A DNA stretch of 26,771 bases from Syncephalis fuscata. Taxonomy: Eukaryota; Zoopagomycota; Zoopagomycetes; Zoopagales; Piptocephalidaceae. The position numbers and the translations under genes were made by a program. Location: positions 1-26,771 of the forward strand of contig JAHLTZ010000109.1 in NCBI GenBank assembly GCA_025786725.1. Direction: 5' to 3'. Under the pieces are notes generated by a model. The model was not told the origin of the DNA. It saw nothing but the letters and a program-made list of their open reading frames with translations, and made no database searches. Position 1 is the stretch's first letter. Each line of letters begins with the position of its first letter. Shown in pieces: positions 1-10,225 of the stretch.

Positions 1-455
1 TTTTAGCCAAGTTTTTTCCAACAAAGGATAATCATTTTTCCATGAATTTCACATTGCAAATAGTCAGTGATATAAGTATGACGAAATAGTACAATTAATG
101 ACTGTTTTTTTTGCAAAACTGCATATTACAGTGACATTTGACTAAACTATTTAGAAAATGGTTTCAGTGTATGAAAGTGTAGTGCAGTCATGGTTTTAAA
201 TGTGCATAACAAATTGCATTTACTAAATAGTAGATTTAAATACACTGGCTTAGGCTTTTTGTTTAATTAGAATTAAACAAAGTTTAATAAGTATTGATGT
301 TGTTTATTCTATAAAACTACTTATTCGTAAAATGCAGCATAAGACTATGTGTGGTTTATACGGCCAAGCCTATCATTCGGAATCAATAAATATAATCTGG
401 AAGGCTACATTTGAATTCAGATATAAAAATTGATGGTCTAAAGAATGCTGTCCAA
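1..455. other. 3' flank of the repeat glycoprotein gene, no gene seen
   Basis: This AT-rich stretch lies downstream of the stop codon of the minus-strand repeat-protein gene. It holds several TTTATT words (for example near 302-308), which read AATAAA on the minus strand and could serve as polyadenylation signals. I see no ORF with protein-like composition and no RNA gene. Confidence 0.5.
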
Positions 456-2480
456 TTAGACAGTGCTTGGTGGAAGGGCAGCATCGAAGCCAGTTGGTGT
501 ATTAGCTGTTGATACTCCAGTGGCGGTATTGCTAGTTTGGGATTTATCAGCACTGGCAGACGTGCTGGCACCAGTATTAACATTGCTACTAAGATTAAGA
601 TTAATATTAGTATTGTTAGTATGACCGGTGCTAGCAGTAGTGTTGGCAGTATTGGCAGTGTTGGCAGTATTGGCAGTATTGGCAGTGTTGGCAGTGTTGG
701 CAGTGTTGGCAGTATTGGCATTTGGAATGGTGGAAGAGCTGGTAGAAAAGCTGGAGTTAGGTAGGCTATTTTGTGTACTCAATGTCGAGTCCAAGTCAGT
801 GCTACTATCTCCATCAAATGAATTATCGAATGAATTACCAAAGGTATTATCCGTAGTAAAAGGCTTAGTATTAACACTAGTGGCACTAGCAGTGCTAGTA
901 TTCATACCATTGTTTGAGCCGTTGGATAGATTCATATCATTGTTTGAACCATTAGATAGATTCATACCATTGCTTGAACCATTAGATAGATTCATACCAT
1001 TGTTTGAACCATTAGATAGATTCATACCATTGTTTGAACCATTAGATAGATTCATACCATTGTTTGAACCATTACTCATACTAGTATCAGCTTTCGTAGC
1101 CACACCAGAGTTTGTATTGGAACTTGTGCCAGTAGTCATATCAGTGGCCAGATTCATATTATTGTTTGAACCAGTAAACGAATTCATACCATTGTTTGAG
1201 CCGTTGGATAGATTCATATCATTGTTTGAACCAGTAAACGAATTCATACCATTGTTTGCACCATTAGATAGATTCATACCATTATTTGAACCATTACTCA
1301 TACTAGTATCAGCTTTCGTAGCCACACCAGAGTTTGTATTGGAACTTGTGCCAGTAGTCATATCAGTGGCCAGATTCATATTATTGTTTGAACCAGTAAA
1401 CGAATTCATACCATTGTTTGAGCCGTTGGATAGATTCATACCATTGTTTGAGCCAGTAAACGAATTCATACCATTGCTTGAACCATTAGATAGATTCATA
1501 CCATTGTTTGAACCATTAGATAGATTCATACCATTGTTTGAACCATTAGATAGATTCATACCATTGTTTGAACCATTAGATAGATTCATACCATTGTTTG
1601 AACCATTACTCATACTAGTATCAGCTTTCGTAGCCACACCAGAGTTTGTATTGGAACTTGTGCCAGTAGTCATATCAGTGGCCAGATTCATATTATTGTT
1701 TGAACCAGTAAACGAATTCATACCATTGTTTGAGCCGTTGGATAGATTCATATCATTGTTTGAACCAGTAAACGAATTCATACCATTGTTTGCACCATTA
1801 GATAGATTCATACCATTATTTGAACCATTACTCATACTAGTATCAGCTTTCGTAGCCACACCAGAGTTTGTATTGGAACTTGTGCCAGTAGTCATATCAG
1901 TGGCCAGATTCATATTATTATTTGAACCAGTAAACGAATTCATACCATTGTTTGAGCCGTTGGATAGATTCATATCATTGTTTGAACCATTAGATAAATT
2001 CATACCATTGCTTGAACCATTGGACAAAGTTATACCATTGTTTGAACCAGTATTAATACTAGTATCTGTACTAGCACCAATACCAGTAACCACACCATTA
2101 CGTATAACATTCTTCATACCATTCTCTGTATTAATGGCAGAACTGGTAGGCGTAACAGTATTGCCATTTGTAGTAGAGCCGTTATTTAGCGTACCGGAGG
2201 TGGAGCCAAAATCAGCGTTATTAATTCCCAATGAGTTGTCAGTAGCAGGACCAGGTAAATTGGAAGAAGACGCCATAACGGCACCATTGGTGGCCAATGA
2301 AGAACTGATTTTGTTCAATGAATTTTCATTGGTAAAGCCAAAGTTGGTGGGGCTAGCAGTAGTAGTGGAAGCTTGAGTCGAAGTGTTTTCAGTGGTTGTT
2401 TGAGGAATTGGAGAAGCGTTAGTCAAAGCCAAAGCGGCCAAAACCAAGATAGCCGTTAGAGGATAAGCGTGCATTTTCAT
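456..2480 (-). CDS. Secreted N/S/T-rich repeat glycoprotein (adhesin or cell-wall protein candidate)
   Basis: An intronless 674-residue ORF. The ATG at 2480-2478 opens a clear signal peptide of about 22 residues with cleavage near TNA|SPIPQ. The mature protein is almost entirely Asn, Ser, Thr, Gly and Met. About 29 decapeptides of the type NGSNNGMNLS (variants end in NSF or begin TGS) are interspersed with four copies of a 24-residue spacer starting TDMTTGTSS and ending KADTSMS. A second repeat, about nine NTA tripeptides, lies near the C-terminus (DNA 638-722). Most decapeptides hold two N-glycosylation sequons, NGS and NLS. The C-terminus (AALPPSTV) lacks the hydrophobic tail expected of a GPI anchor, and I see no catalytic domain. 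Secretion follows from the signal peptide; a wall or adhesin role is inference from composition only. The copy number may be misassembled because the repeats are nearly identical. Confidence 0.8.
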   Translation of the reverse strand: MKMHAYPLTAILVLAALALTNASPIPQTTTENTSTQASTTTASPTNFGFTNENSLNKISSSLATNGAVMASSSNLPGPATDNSLGINNADFGSTSGTLNNGSTTNGNTVTPTSSAINTENGMKNVIRNGVVTGIGASTDTSINTGSNNGITLSNGSSNGMNLSNGSNNDMNLSNGSNNGMNSFTGSNNNMNLATDMTTGTSSNTNSGVATKADTSMSNGSNNGMNLSNGANNGMNSFTGSNNDMNLSNGSNNGMNSFTGSNNNMNLATDMTTGTSSNTNSGVATKADTSMSNGSNNGMNLSNGSNNGMNLSNGSNNGMNLSNGSNNGMNLSNGSSNGMNSFTGSNNGMNLSNGSNNGMNSFTGSNNNMNLATDMTTGTSSNTNSGVATKADTSMSNGSNNGMNLSNGANNGMNSFTGSNNDMNLSNGSNNGMNSFTGSNNNMNLATDMTTGTSSNTNSGVATKADTSMSNGSNNGMNLSNGSNNGMNLSNGSNNGMNLSNGSSNGMNLSNGSNNDMNLSNGSNNGMNTSTASATSVNTKPFTTDNTFGNSFDNSFDGDSSTDLDSTLSTQNSLPNSSFSTSSSTIPNANTANTANTANTANTANTANTANTANTTASTGHTNNTNINLNLSSNVNTGASTSASADKSQTSNTATGVSTANTPTGFDAALPPSTV
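638..722. repeat. 9-bp minisatellite encoding (Asn-Thr-Ala)n
   Basis: About nine copies of GTTGGCAGT or ATTGGCAGT in tandem, encoding NTA tripeptides near the C-terminus of the secreted repeat protein on the minus strand. The unit length keeps the frame when copies are gained or lost. Confidence 0.85.
900..2045. repeat. 30-bp tandem repeats with a 534-bp higher-order duplication
   Basis: In-frame 30-bp units encode the decapeptides of the secreted protein. A 72-bp spacer recurs four times; its shared word CTAGTATCAG begins at 1081, 1303, 1615 and 1837. The spacings are 222, 312 and 222 bp, so a block carrying two spacers is itself duplicated with a 534-bp period. All periods are multiples of three. 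Copies are nearly identical at nucleotide level, which suggests recent amplification or gene conversion. Confidence 0.9.
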
Positions 2481-4030
2481 AGTTGTGCTTAGACAAAAAG
2501 CAGTAAATCTGTGAGTAGAGGTCGTGTAGAGAGTTGGAATGCAAGTCTCAAAGAATCAAAAATCGTCTTCAGTAAAATGAAGGAAGGAAGCGTTGCAAAA
2601 GTATTGCGTCTAGCAAGTTATGGATAAGAAATAAGCTTAAACAAGTGCCGGCCATTTTTGCATAGTTTATATAACGTTATATCGCTACGTAAATAGCCTG
2701 CGCCCATGATTTCCTAATATAAACAAATAGCGCTTTTCTCTGTATTATGGCTTGTTTTGGAATGCGCTTTTTCAATCATATCAGACTGCGACGGGCTTTG
2801 GGCATATCAGAATGCAACAAAGCTAAGCTCGTTAAATTGCTAAACCAAAATAAGAAATATTGCTTTATTTAATTTTGTGATGTAAAACACGGAGATTTCG
2901 AAAGTAGGAATACGGCCAAAAATGTAAAGGCTTTAAATAGATTATGTAGAATTCCACTAAATCATAACTTGATAGAGATCAATGTATTAGCATCATCCAT
3001 TACATTTGATGAGAAGAACTAAAACCAATGTCCAAATCTATTGATAACGGGTAACTAGAATTTTAAACGGTTAAATTGTTTAAAATTTCATGTAAATTAC
3101 TACGCTTCGAAAATACTCGATTGCCAAATTAATTCCATATTTGTTTACTCTAGTATATTTTTGTACACTCAAATACGCATTTAATTGCTATCAACTTAAT
3201 AATATAAATAAAAGTTGAAATTTTTATTAAAAGATATAACTGCAAATAAACCAATAAAAGTCTTGTCATTTTTTGTCGGAAAGCTTTTTCTCAATATTAA
3301 GATAGAAAGTTCGCCGACAACTATATGTATTCATGCTGTAATCGTTACTATTATAGAAATACTCCTTGTATCAAATACAAAGTCCGTCTCTAGAACTTTG
3401 ACCAAAATAATTTTTATTTTATTTAGATTTTTTCATTTGATTTTTAATTAATCAGTATTGAATTTATAATTACTATGTAATAGCTCAATAATAAATAGCT
3501 TTCTAACAAATTGATAGACGAATATAAATATTTATAAATTGGATTATTTATTTATTTAAATTTGCGTTTTAATGCTTTAGCATTCTGCTATATGTTAAAT
3601 GCTTTTGACTATTATGACAATACCGGCTTTTATGCTGTCGACTCTAACCGTTACGTTTTTATGTGGGCGATCCAGGAACATTATCAGTAATTTATTTAAT
3701 TAACTATTTTACTCATATTAAAACCGTTAAATTAACATTTATCAATATGTTAACACACTAGTACGGTTTCTTAATAGATAACCACCTTTGATAGCAATTG
3801 TTGACAATAAAGCTCAAATAATTACCTCTGTCCAATTATTTTATAATATATAATACTAAACATTCTAACATCTTGCTTTTATTGATTCAGTAATTAGCTT
3901 GATATTTGCTACACTTTTAAGTAAAAAGTTAACAAAAGCTTTTTAAAACCATTTTAGATTAAACATTAATAGCGTGCTTTATTTATTAATAATCAATAAA
4001 CATATCAATTACTAAAGCATCAATACTCAA
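2481..4030. other. Intergenic: promoter of the repeat gene and 3' flank of the fusion gene
   Basis: About 1.55 kb of AT-rich DNA between two minus-strand genes. The left part should hold the promoter of the secreted repeat protein. The right end (about 3975-4010) has TTTATT, AATAAA on the minus strand, suitable as a polyadenylation signal for the hydrolase-phosphatase gene. The only ORF of note, at 3215-3451, is low-complexity and lysine/isoleucine-rich and looks like noise. Confidence 0.5.
2666..2673 (-). promoter_or_regulatory. Possible TATA box of the repeat glycoprotein gene
   Basis: The plus strand reads TTTATATA, so the minus strand has TATATAAA about 190 bp upstream of the start codon. 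Position and sequence suit a TATA element, but AT-rich DNA makes chance matches common. Confidence 0.35.
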
Positions 4031-6621
4031 CTAAAGCTGAGCAGCCAATGGCTCTCTCAATTTTACTCGTAATATGTCTATCTGTTCATAAGTAAGCCCA
4101 CAGCTATGAAGATATGATTCAACGCTGCTGTAACGCTCGCGTAATAACGCAATTGTACCAGCCATACAACCTGGTCTGTTATCATTATTATTATCATTGG
4201 CTTTAAATCTATATATCGACAATATATCACTTACGGCGTTCCAAGCATAGCCTTAGCTTGTTCGACATCAATGTTACCGCTAGACAATTGGACAATCTTG
4301 CCAATTGCATAATCCGATGCTATGTTTATTAATTACGTTAATCACATTAGTATTATTTAGTAATTTAAAGTACTTACGAGGCGCTAGTGAGCCTGTAAGG
4401 CCATAATCCCAGCAAATGTAGCTTTCGTCAACGCCCGCCAATAGCTGCAAGATCATGGCTACTATTCCGGTACGATCTTTGCCTGCTGAGCAGTTAAAAG
4501 CAAATGGACGACCATCTTGTAGAATATATTCACAAATGCGCTTGAAAACATGTTGTCCCGTCTCCAAGATAGACTCGTATGCTGTATCCATTGTAATGTC
4601 AATTACTGCTGTCATCTATAAACTATTATCATCACAGCTACCTTTGATAAACCCTTCTGTTCCCTGCGTATACAGGTGAAATCTTTTAACTAATTCAGTA
4701 GGCGAGTATTCGCCAATGCTAAATACAGGCAAATGCTCAACAGTTACTGATCCCACGTCTCTGAATAAAATGGTTAGGTGTTTAGCTATTTATCTGAAGA
4801 CAATCTATTACTTACCCGTGAGGCCTAATCTCTACTTCCATATCAGAACGTAAGTCAAAAACACGCACAATACCTAATTGTTTTAGCGCATCGCGGCCAT
4901 TTTCTGTAATCTCTGAAAATCTATTGTAACTCATTAGTTTCCAATAAACTGTCCACGCTAAATGCTTACTCGGCACATCGGAATACATATCGTGTACGCA
5001 TCCAACCACCATGACGAGTGGGATAGCCACCAGCATCGCGAAAGTTTCTTACACCTTCAACTGGAATCACCCGAGAGGCCGACATTTGTCGCCAACGAGG
5101 ATGAATATATACGCCGGGCACTGCAGTGGCTGCCGTAGATCGTGCCGGGGCTCCAAATAAACCACCGCTCACCTTCACTGCATTCTCCGGTGGAAAAGGC
5201 AGCGTAACTAATGCGCCATTTTCACCAAATGTGCCCAAATCGTGCGTTGTCACACTGTTATGGTCAAAAGGTGGTAGCGTGTCATTAGTGTGATCTACCG
5301 CCTTTATTTTCTCAATTTTGTCCAATGATTGTGGCAAATTGCTATGATCAGCGAATGGCGAGTCAGCCGATGCAACCAAAGTAAGATAACGTTTAGTAAC
5401 CGCGCACACTTGATCAAAAAAGCCTTTATAGTTGTGATCGGCACCGGCTATCAGATGAAGCGTGTGCGTTGGAATAAGATTGGCAAAATGGACTGCATTA
5501 CTGATTGACACCGTCTAAACAATCAAATGCTATTTAGACATCGTAAATGGCCTGTTGTAATAAACTTACCGTATCTTCTGTTCCATGAATAGTCAGCACC
5601 GAAACGCGAGGTGACATATCTATGACTGAAATGTTGCAATAGTATTAATGTGTTATTAATCGATAAGTATTTAAACCGCTTACCGGCAGACATATCATAG
5701 AATGGCACACCAGCGGCATCCTTTTGCGATACTTCATATGACACAGTTCTTCCTGCTGCAATAAAACTCGTCTGTAATGGCTGCTATTGCGTATTATTAT
5801 TTCGTCAATAAATATAATATTATTTTAAATCATAAACAATCTACCTGTTTAAGCAAATTCAACTGATCTTCTGTCGGTATCATATCTGAAAAATCGAACC
5901 GAGCACTAATGTTAACAACATGCGGGATTTTATCACCATGGATTACTGCATATGTCAAACCTGCCACACTACCTAAATACAGCAATTTAGTTAACGAAAT
6001 TGTATACATCGACTAGGATTACCCCTAGAATGTCCAACAATTGCATAAACGTCATAATTGTGCTCTTTGATAAGATAATCTACTGCGCACTCCAAATCAT
6101 TAACTTCGTCCTAAGGCATTATTATACGCGTTAAACATCAATTGCATTTGCTAACATGCGTCATAACCTACAGAGAATCCACCTAAAGTAAATTCGCCCT
6201 CACTGCCTCCATTGCCTCGAAAATCAAAGCGGAACGTATCGAACGGCAGTTCTCTGGCCAGTTTTGGTAGAAACAAGTAGTTTTTGTGGCCTTCATTGCG
6301 TTCAGTTCAGTTACAGCTATAAATACATTCATTGCCCCTCCTACCTTGATAGCCGTGGCAAAGTATTACAACGCGTTTCCGAGCTGGACCATCTAATACA
6401 TGGCCTTTTTCGCGCGACCTTGTGCATAGCGTTCCCGTTAGCAGGTGGCCGTTCCCGTTGACAAACGTGTGGGAGGATTCATGGAGGCCAAGCAGGTTAC
6501 GATATCCATTTTCTGCTACGATGTAGCGGTCACCAGCTTCTAGCGGTTGACCAGTACGGCCTGGTGCAGCTGTTGTGTTCGCCTGTGACTCCTGTTGAAC
6601 ATTCACGTTGGTTTCTGACAT
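4031..6621 (-). CDS. Fusion protein: alpha/beta-hydrolase plus DSP-like tyrosine phosphatase
   Basis: Twelve exons (minus strand): 6621-6345, 6290-6172, 6110-6023, 5972-5845, 5771-5684, 5625-5570, 5514-4970, 4920-4816, 4760-4642, 4608-4378, 4319-4235, 4175-4031. Splicing gives 661 residues in one frame. Residues about 80-300 are a serine-hydrolase fold (S33/esterase type): HG at 89-90, nucleophile elbow GHSRGS with Ser160, acid in HGTEDT (Asp251), base in GADHNY (His279). After a roughly 100-residue Pro/Ser/Ala linker, residues about 400-655 match the tyrosine phosphatase family Pfam calls Y_phosphatase3: NFRDAGGYPT (409-418), VFDLRSD (454-460), and the P-loop NCSAGKDRTG with Cys548 and Arg554. 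The residue before Cys is Asn instead of the usual His. Both active sites look otherwise complete. Substrates are unknown. The 33-nt intron between exons 9 and 10 is the least certain junction, and exon 5 could start 9 nt earlier. Confidence 0.85.
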
Positions 6622-7792
6622 GTTGAATTTGAATTAAACGTCGCCTGAACTCGAGTTAGCAAATAGAGGTGATAGGAATAGAGACAGCGTGGTTGATAGG
6701 AAAAAGCTCATCAACATGTACGACATATAATGGCATTACTGCGTTTTAAAGACCGATAATATCTGGTTGGTATTGTCGGCAATAGCAAAGCCGATCTTGG
6801 GACGCACTTTCCAAGTACGATTCATTTGTAATCGTACTCCATCAAGTCTTAATCGAGGGGTGTTGAAACTCCGGCTTGAGCCATCTAATAACAAGGCTGT
6901 GTATTGCTGACAACATCTGATGATTGGCATAGCCTTTGAAGCAGGAGGCGCATGCTGTAATTTGACTTTAGGCAGCCAATATTGATATAGCTAACAAGTT
7001 TTTCGGTACGGAAAAGTATTGCGCGAGGATAGCTGAAAACGTGTGTTACATTGAGTCATGTGAAAGACATAACTGCTTGGATTGGTGACTTGTTATCGTT
7101 AGTATCGTTATTTGTAGCTGTCGCTAATGTATCACCGACAACAAGGCAAGGCCCCAGCATTACACCCATGGCCGATAATAGATGAAATGTAAAACTGGCG
7201 TGCTTATAAAACCTATTTAAATATAGTTTTATATGAACGTTTGTTATAAATGATATCACGAGATGTCATAAGGGGAGCACGATCGTAGCCCATTCAAGCA
7301 TCATACTGCTTCAGTCCCCCCCTTTCTTAAATTTTTTAAAATTGCTGATTGTAGACTGTCGTAAGTTTTTTAGCATAACGAATTAGCAAATATTTTGCTA
7401 TTAATTGATGGTTGCTAGTAATGGTATTGCTACCGTGGTTCGGTGCAAATCCAACTGCGCTCATCAATCATACGTGTTTTCCTACATTCTGCCAATCATG
7501 GTAGACGCCGCCTAACCATGTGCCTTATCCTAGCATGCTCTTCCTTGTACAGTAAACAGCAGGCCGTGTAACCTTTTACGCATGTATCAACTTTAGTCCA
7601 AGCACAGTTTGTAGACAGATTCACAGACCTCTGCGCCTTCTTTTTCTATCTGTTTTCTATCATCCAACTGTTCGTATTTTGATATTAAAGTATTTAATAT
7701 TTCAGAGTTTTTTCTGTTTGTGCATATTTACCGTTTTAATAACTTCAATCGCCGACGTTCATTTGATTATAATTAAATCTTGCGGATTATTG
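6622..7792. other. Divergent intergenic region between the fusion gene and the 7TM gene
   Basis: Start codons of the fusion gene (minus) and the first PA-7TM gene (plus) face away from each other across about 1.17 kb. The right end, about 7630-7680, is pyrimidine-rich (CT blocks), a common feature upstream of fungal start sites. A doubtful minus-strand coding fragment lies inside and is listed separately. I found no tRNA-like B box. Confidence 0.5.
6736..7168 (-). other. Doubtful coding fragment, unknown product
   Basis: A minus-strand stretch ending at a stop at 6736 encodes 64 residues of ordinary composition, including PRLRLDGVRL and KVRPKIGFAIADN. The local base composition is less AT-rich than the surroundings. 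It can be extended upstream in frame through an intron-like stretch (donor GTTAGC, acceptor TTACAG near 6954-6994) to residues YPRAILFRTEKL. A possible start is the ATG near 7168 (MGVMLGPCLV), but I could not join that exon in frame. I do not recognise the product. It may be a small gene, a decayed remnant, or noise within a promoter. Confidence 0.25.
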
Positions 7793-9866
7793 ATGGCAAA
7801 GGCGTTACACATCCCCCGTTGTTGGCAAAAGCTATCCTTTCTTTATGGAACGATAATTGCGCTATTGTTTGCCACACTGTGCTGGACAAGTGCTACGGCC
7901 GAAATTGTTTTGCGCCCTGGTGCTAGTGGTGGTGTAAACGCCAGCGACATATCGGAGACTCGATTGCCAACCTATGACTTTTTTCAACGTCAGCAAAGTC
8001 CATTTAAACAAACTGGGCTCGCCTTGTTTGTTCATTTCGATGACGGCTGTGAATTACAGCTACCGGGTAGCCGTACCAGCGGCAATGTAGAAAATGCTTC
8101 CAGTCTAATTGTGGTAGTCAATAATACTATTTACAAATCATTATGTGGCTCGTTTAACGAGGTAAGTTACCATTATAGCAATTGTGTGTACACAAGTTTA
8201 TTGATTACAAGATTAGGCTGCCACTGAAATATATGATGCACGAAATGCCTTAAAGACACTAGGCTATCCCCAGCTTAAAGCTATTGTGCTGACGTCACCA
8301 TTGAGTGAGGATTCAGCCGGAGGTCCATCCGACAGGTTTTGCAGTGTGCGCGCAGATTACAATTGCTACAAGCTACCATCATTTGCTCGTCAATCGGCAT
8401 CTGATTCCAATACACAAGATGATGCTAAAAATAGTACTGATCAGTCTGAGGACGTTGCATTGGTGTTTATGAACAAAGTGGCTGGTAGTACACTTGTGTC
8501 GCAAGTGAGCAAAGGGCCCATTGTGATAACTGTTGAGTCTGGTTAGTTGTTGGTTATTTTGACCATTGCAGATATTAGAACTTGTGTAATTTATAGAAAC
8601 TGGCGAATGGAACGAGTATTTCCTTTCAAAGCCTTGGGTCATATTTACCTGGGTGATGTTTGCATTGGTAGGACTATAGTGTTTATTTATATGCATTAAT
8701 TGCAGTAGTATTAATATGCTGAAATGTAGAATGATATTGCTATTTTGATCGCTATTCAACAATTGGTAACAAAATACAATTCTGGCTACGGTGCATTAAA
8801 ATTTGTTCGTAACAGTGGACTCATTTCAGTTATTGTTTGTGGAGCATGTAATTATAATCCTGCTTTGGTTGACAATATCTAATTGCCTGATATTGCTCTC
8901 TAGTGGACGCTGCATATATTACCATGCCGATACTTCGGCCAGTTCGTCGTGCTTTATCCGACTTTACTTCTCTATTTTCCGTCATAGCTCTTTTACTATT
9001 GCTGTATCTTTGGTAAGTGTTTGAAAGTAATGGTCTATTACACAGATACTGATTTTTTATTTATTTAACAGGGTCACTTCTTTGCCTACGGCGCGCAACT
9101 GGCACCGTTCAGCCATTATAATCACTAGTGGATTTGTTGCTCTTCTTGAAACAATTGTGTGTGGTGTACATATTTCGCATATTCCCGCGTCATTTAGTTC
9201 GGATCATGTTGCGTATAGTTTTACGCAAATGGATACTGCATTGGCATTAGTTCTTATTGTACTCTACGTATTTACTGGTAATGCAATGAAATTCATAGAG
9301 AATATATCTAACCTTGTACGTAGCTATCCATTATTTCCGCAACTATCGTAAAACTGCGATGACCAATACCGTAAAGCGAGCAACTTTTAAAGTAAGATAG
9401 TTAACAGTTTACTATTATTTGATCGACTTACCATCGTTACTTATTTGTTAAATAGCTCACTATCGTCACTGGCAGTGTCATGTTAACCTGGCTCGTAGTC
9501 GATATTACCGCTTATTCGTACACTACTCCATTGGCACATACAGCAGGCCACTCAATGATGCTGCAGATATTGCGGGGTACTTTCATTACAATTCGACAAT
9601 TCGTATTAATATTAGGATTTTCCATGGTAGTTGGGCGTAATTATCCCGCATCAACTCCACAGTCCCCACGAACACCGCGTATTAATGTTATCGCTACAGG
9701 CAATTATGCAAATGCAGGCTCACCATCGCCCATCTCGCCTGTAGGCACATACACATCTAGGTCAGGACTTAGTAGTCCTAAAAAGCTGTATGAAGATGAA
9801 ATGGCGGATTTTCCACACGATAGTCGGTTCCCCGCTTTCCCCGCTTTTATTCCTTTACACAAATAG
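7793..9866 (+). CDS. PA-like domain seven-transmembrane receptor-like protein, copy 1
   Basis: Eight exons: 7793-8161, 8217-8541, 8597-8667, 8730-8847, 8904-9012, 9072-9277, 9324-9391, 9456-9866, giving 558 residues. The ATG at 7793 starts a signal peptide with likely cleavage after residue 36 (TSATA|E). Residues 37-243 are extracellular, with the hydrophobic-strand/Cys/helix pattern of a protease-associated (PA) domain (LIVVVNNTIY, Cys120, then LGYPQLKAIVL). Seven membrane segments follow: about 244-268, 284-302, 311-332, 343-362, 386-406, 423-442 and 468-490. The cytosolic tail is rich in SP/TP sites (TPQSPRTPR, SPSPISP). The architecture is that of a GPCR-like receptor; I cannot place it in a named class or identify a ligand. 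The convergent gene at 10226-12269 is its paralogue. The GTTAGT intron at 8542-8596 is the one intron not shared. Confidence 0.8.
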
Positions 9867-10225
9867 TCAGTATTTCTATGCCAGACTCATATAAATCTGT
9901 ATACAATTGGCACGTTTTCTCAGTGTATAGTACATTTCAACTAAAATTGCTAGTATCGCGTATTGACTACTTAAATCATTGATTATACAGCGTTTATACA
10001 TAAAATTTTTATTATGGTAAATATATCTCATATCCCCAGTGCTATAACTACAAAGGTGATAGGCACCGATTATTTAAAAGTAATTATTTGAAAGCAATCT
10101 TATAAATAGCAAATTGCTTGATAATTAATAAACTATAACTTGACAAATGATAATCTTCAAGCTAGTAGAAATATTACTAAATATTCACTAAATATAATGC
10201 ATAGGTGTAACTGGTAAATTAGATA
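9867..10225. other. Convergent 3' region between the two PA-7TM genes
   Basis: About 360 bp of AT-rich DNA lies between the two stop codons. It should hold both polyadenylation sites; ATTAATAAAC near 10120 fits a plus-strand signal. No ORF or repeat of note is visible. Confidence 0.5.

Noticed and set aside
900-2045. CRISPR-like direct repeat array
   Set aside because: There are no unique spacers of constant length. The repeats are in-frame coding units of a secreted protein in an intron-bearing eukaryotic genome.
628-2376. Long plus-strand ORF of 582 codons opposite the repeat glycoprotein
   Set aside because: It mirrors the 30-bp repeats. Because the period is a multiple of three, no stops arise in this antisense frame. 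The product (repeats of PLDRFIPLFE) has no sensible start, signal or domain.
3215-3451. 78-codon plus-strand ORF
   Set aside because: AT-driven Lys/Ile/Phe composition, no conserved motif, no splice-compatible neighbours.
7430-7480. Possible tRNA T-arm (GGTTCGGTGCAAATCC)
   Set aside because: The loop does not fit the GTTCRANYC consensus, and I found no matching A box or acceptor stem.
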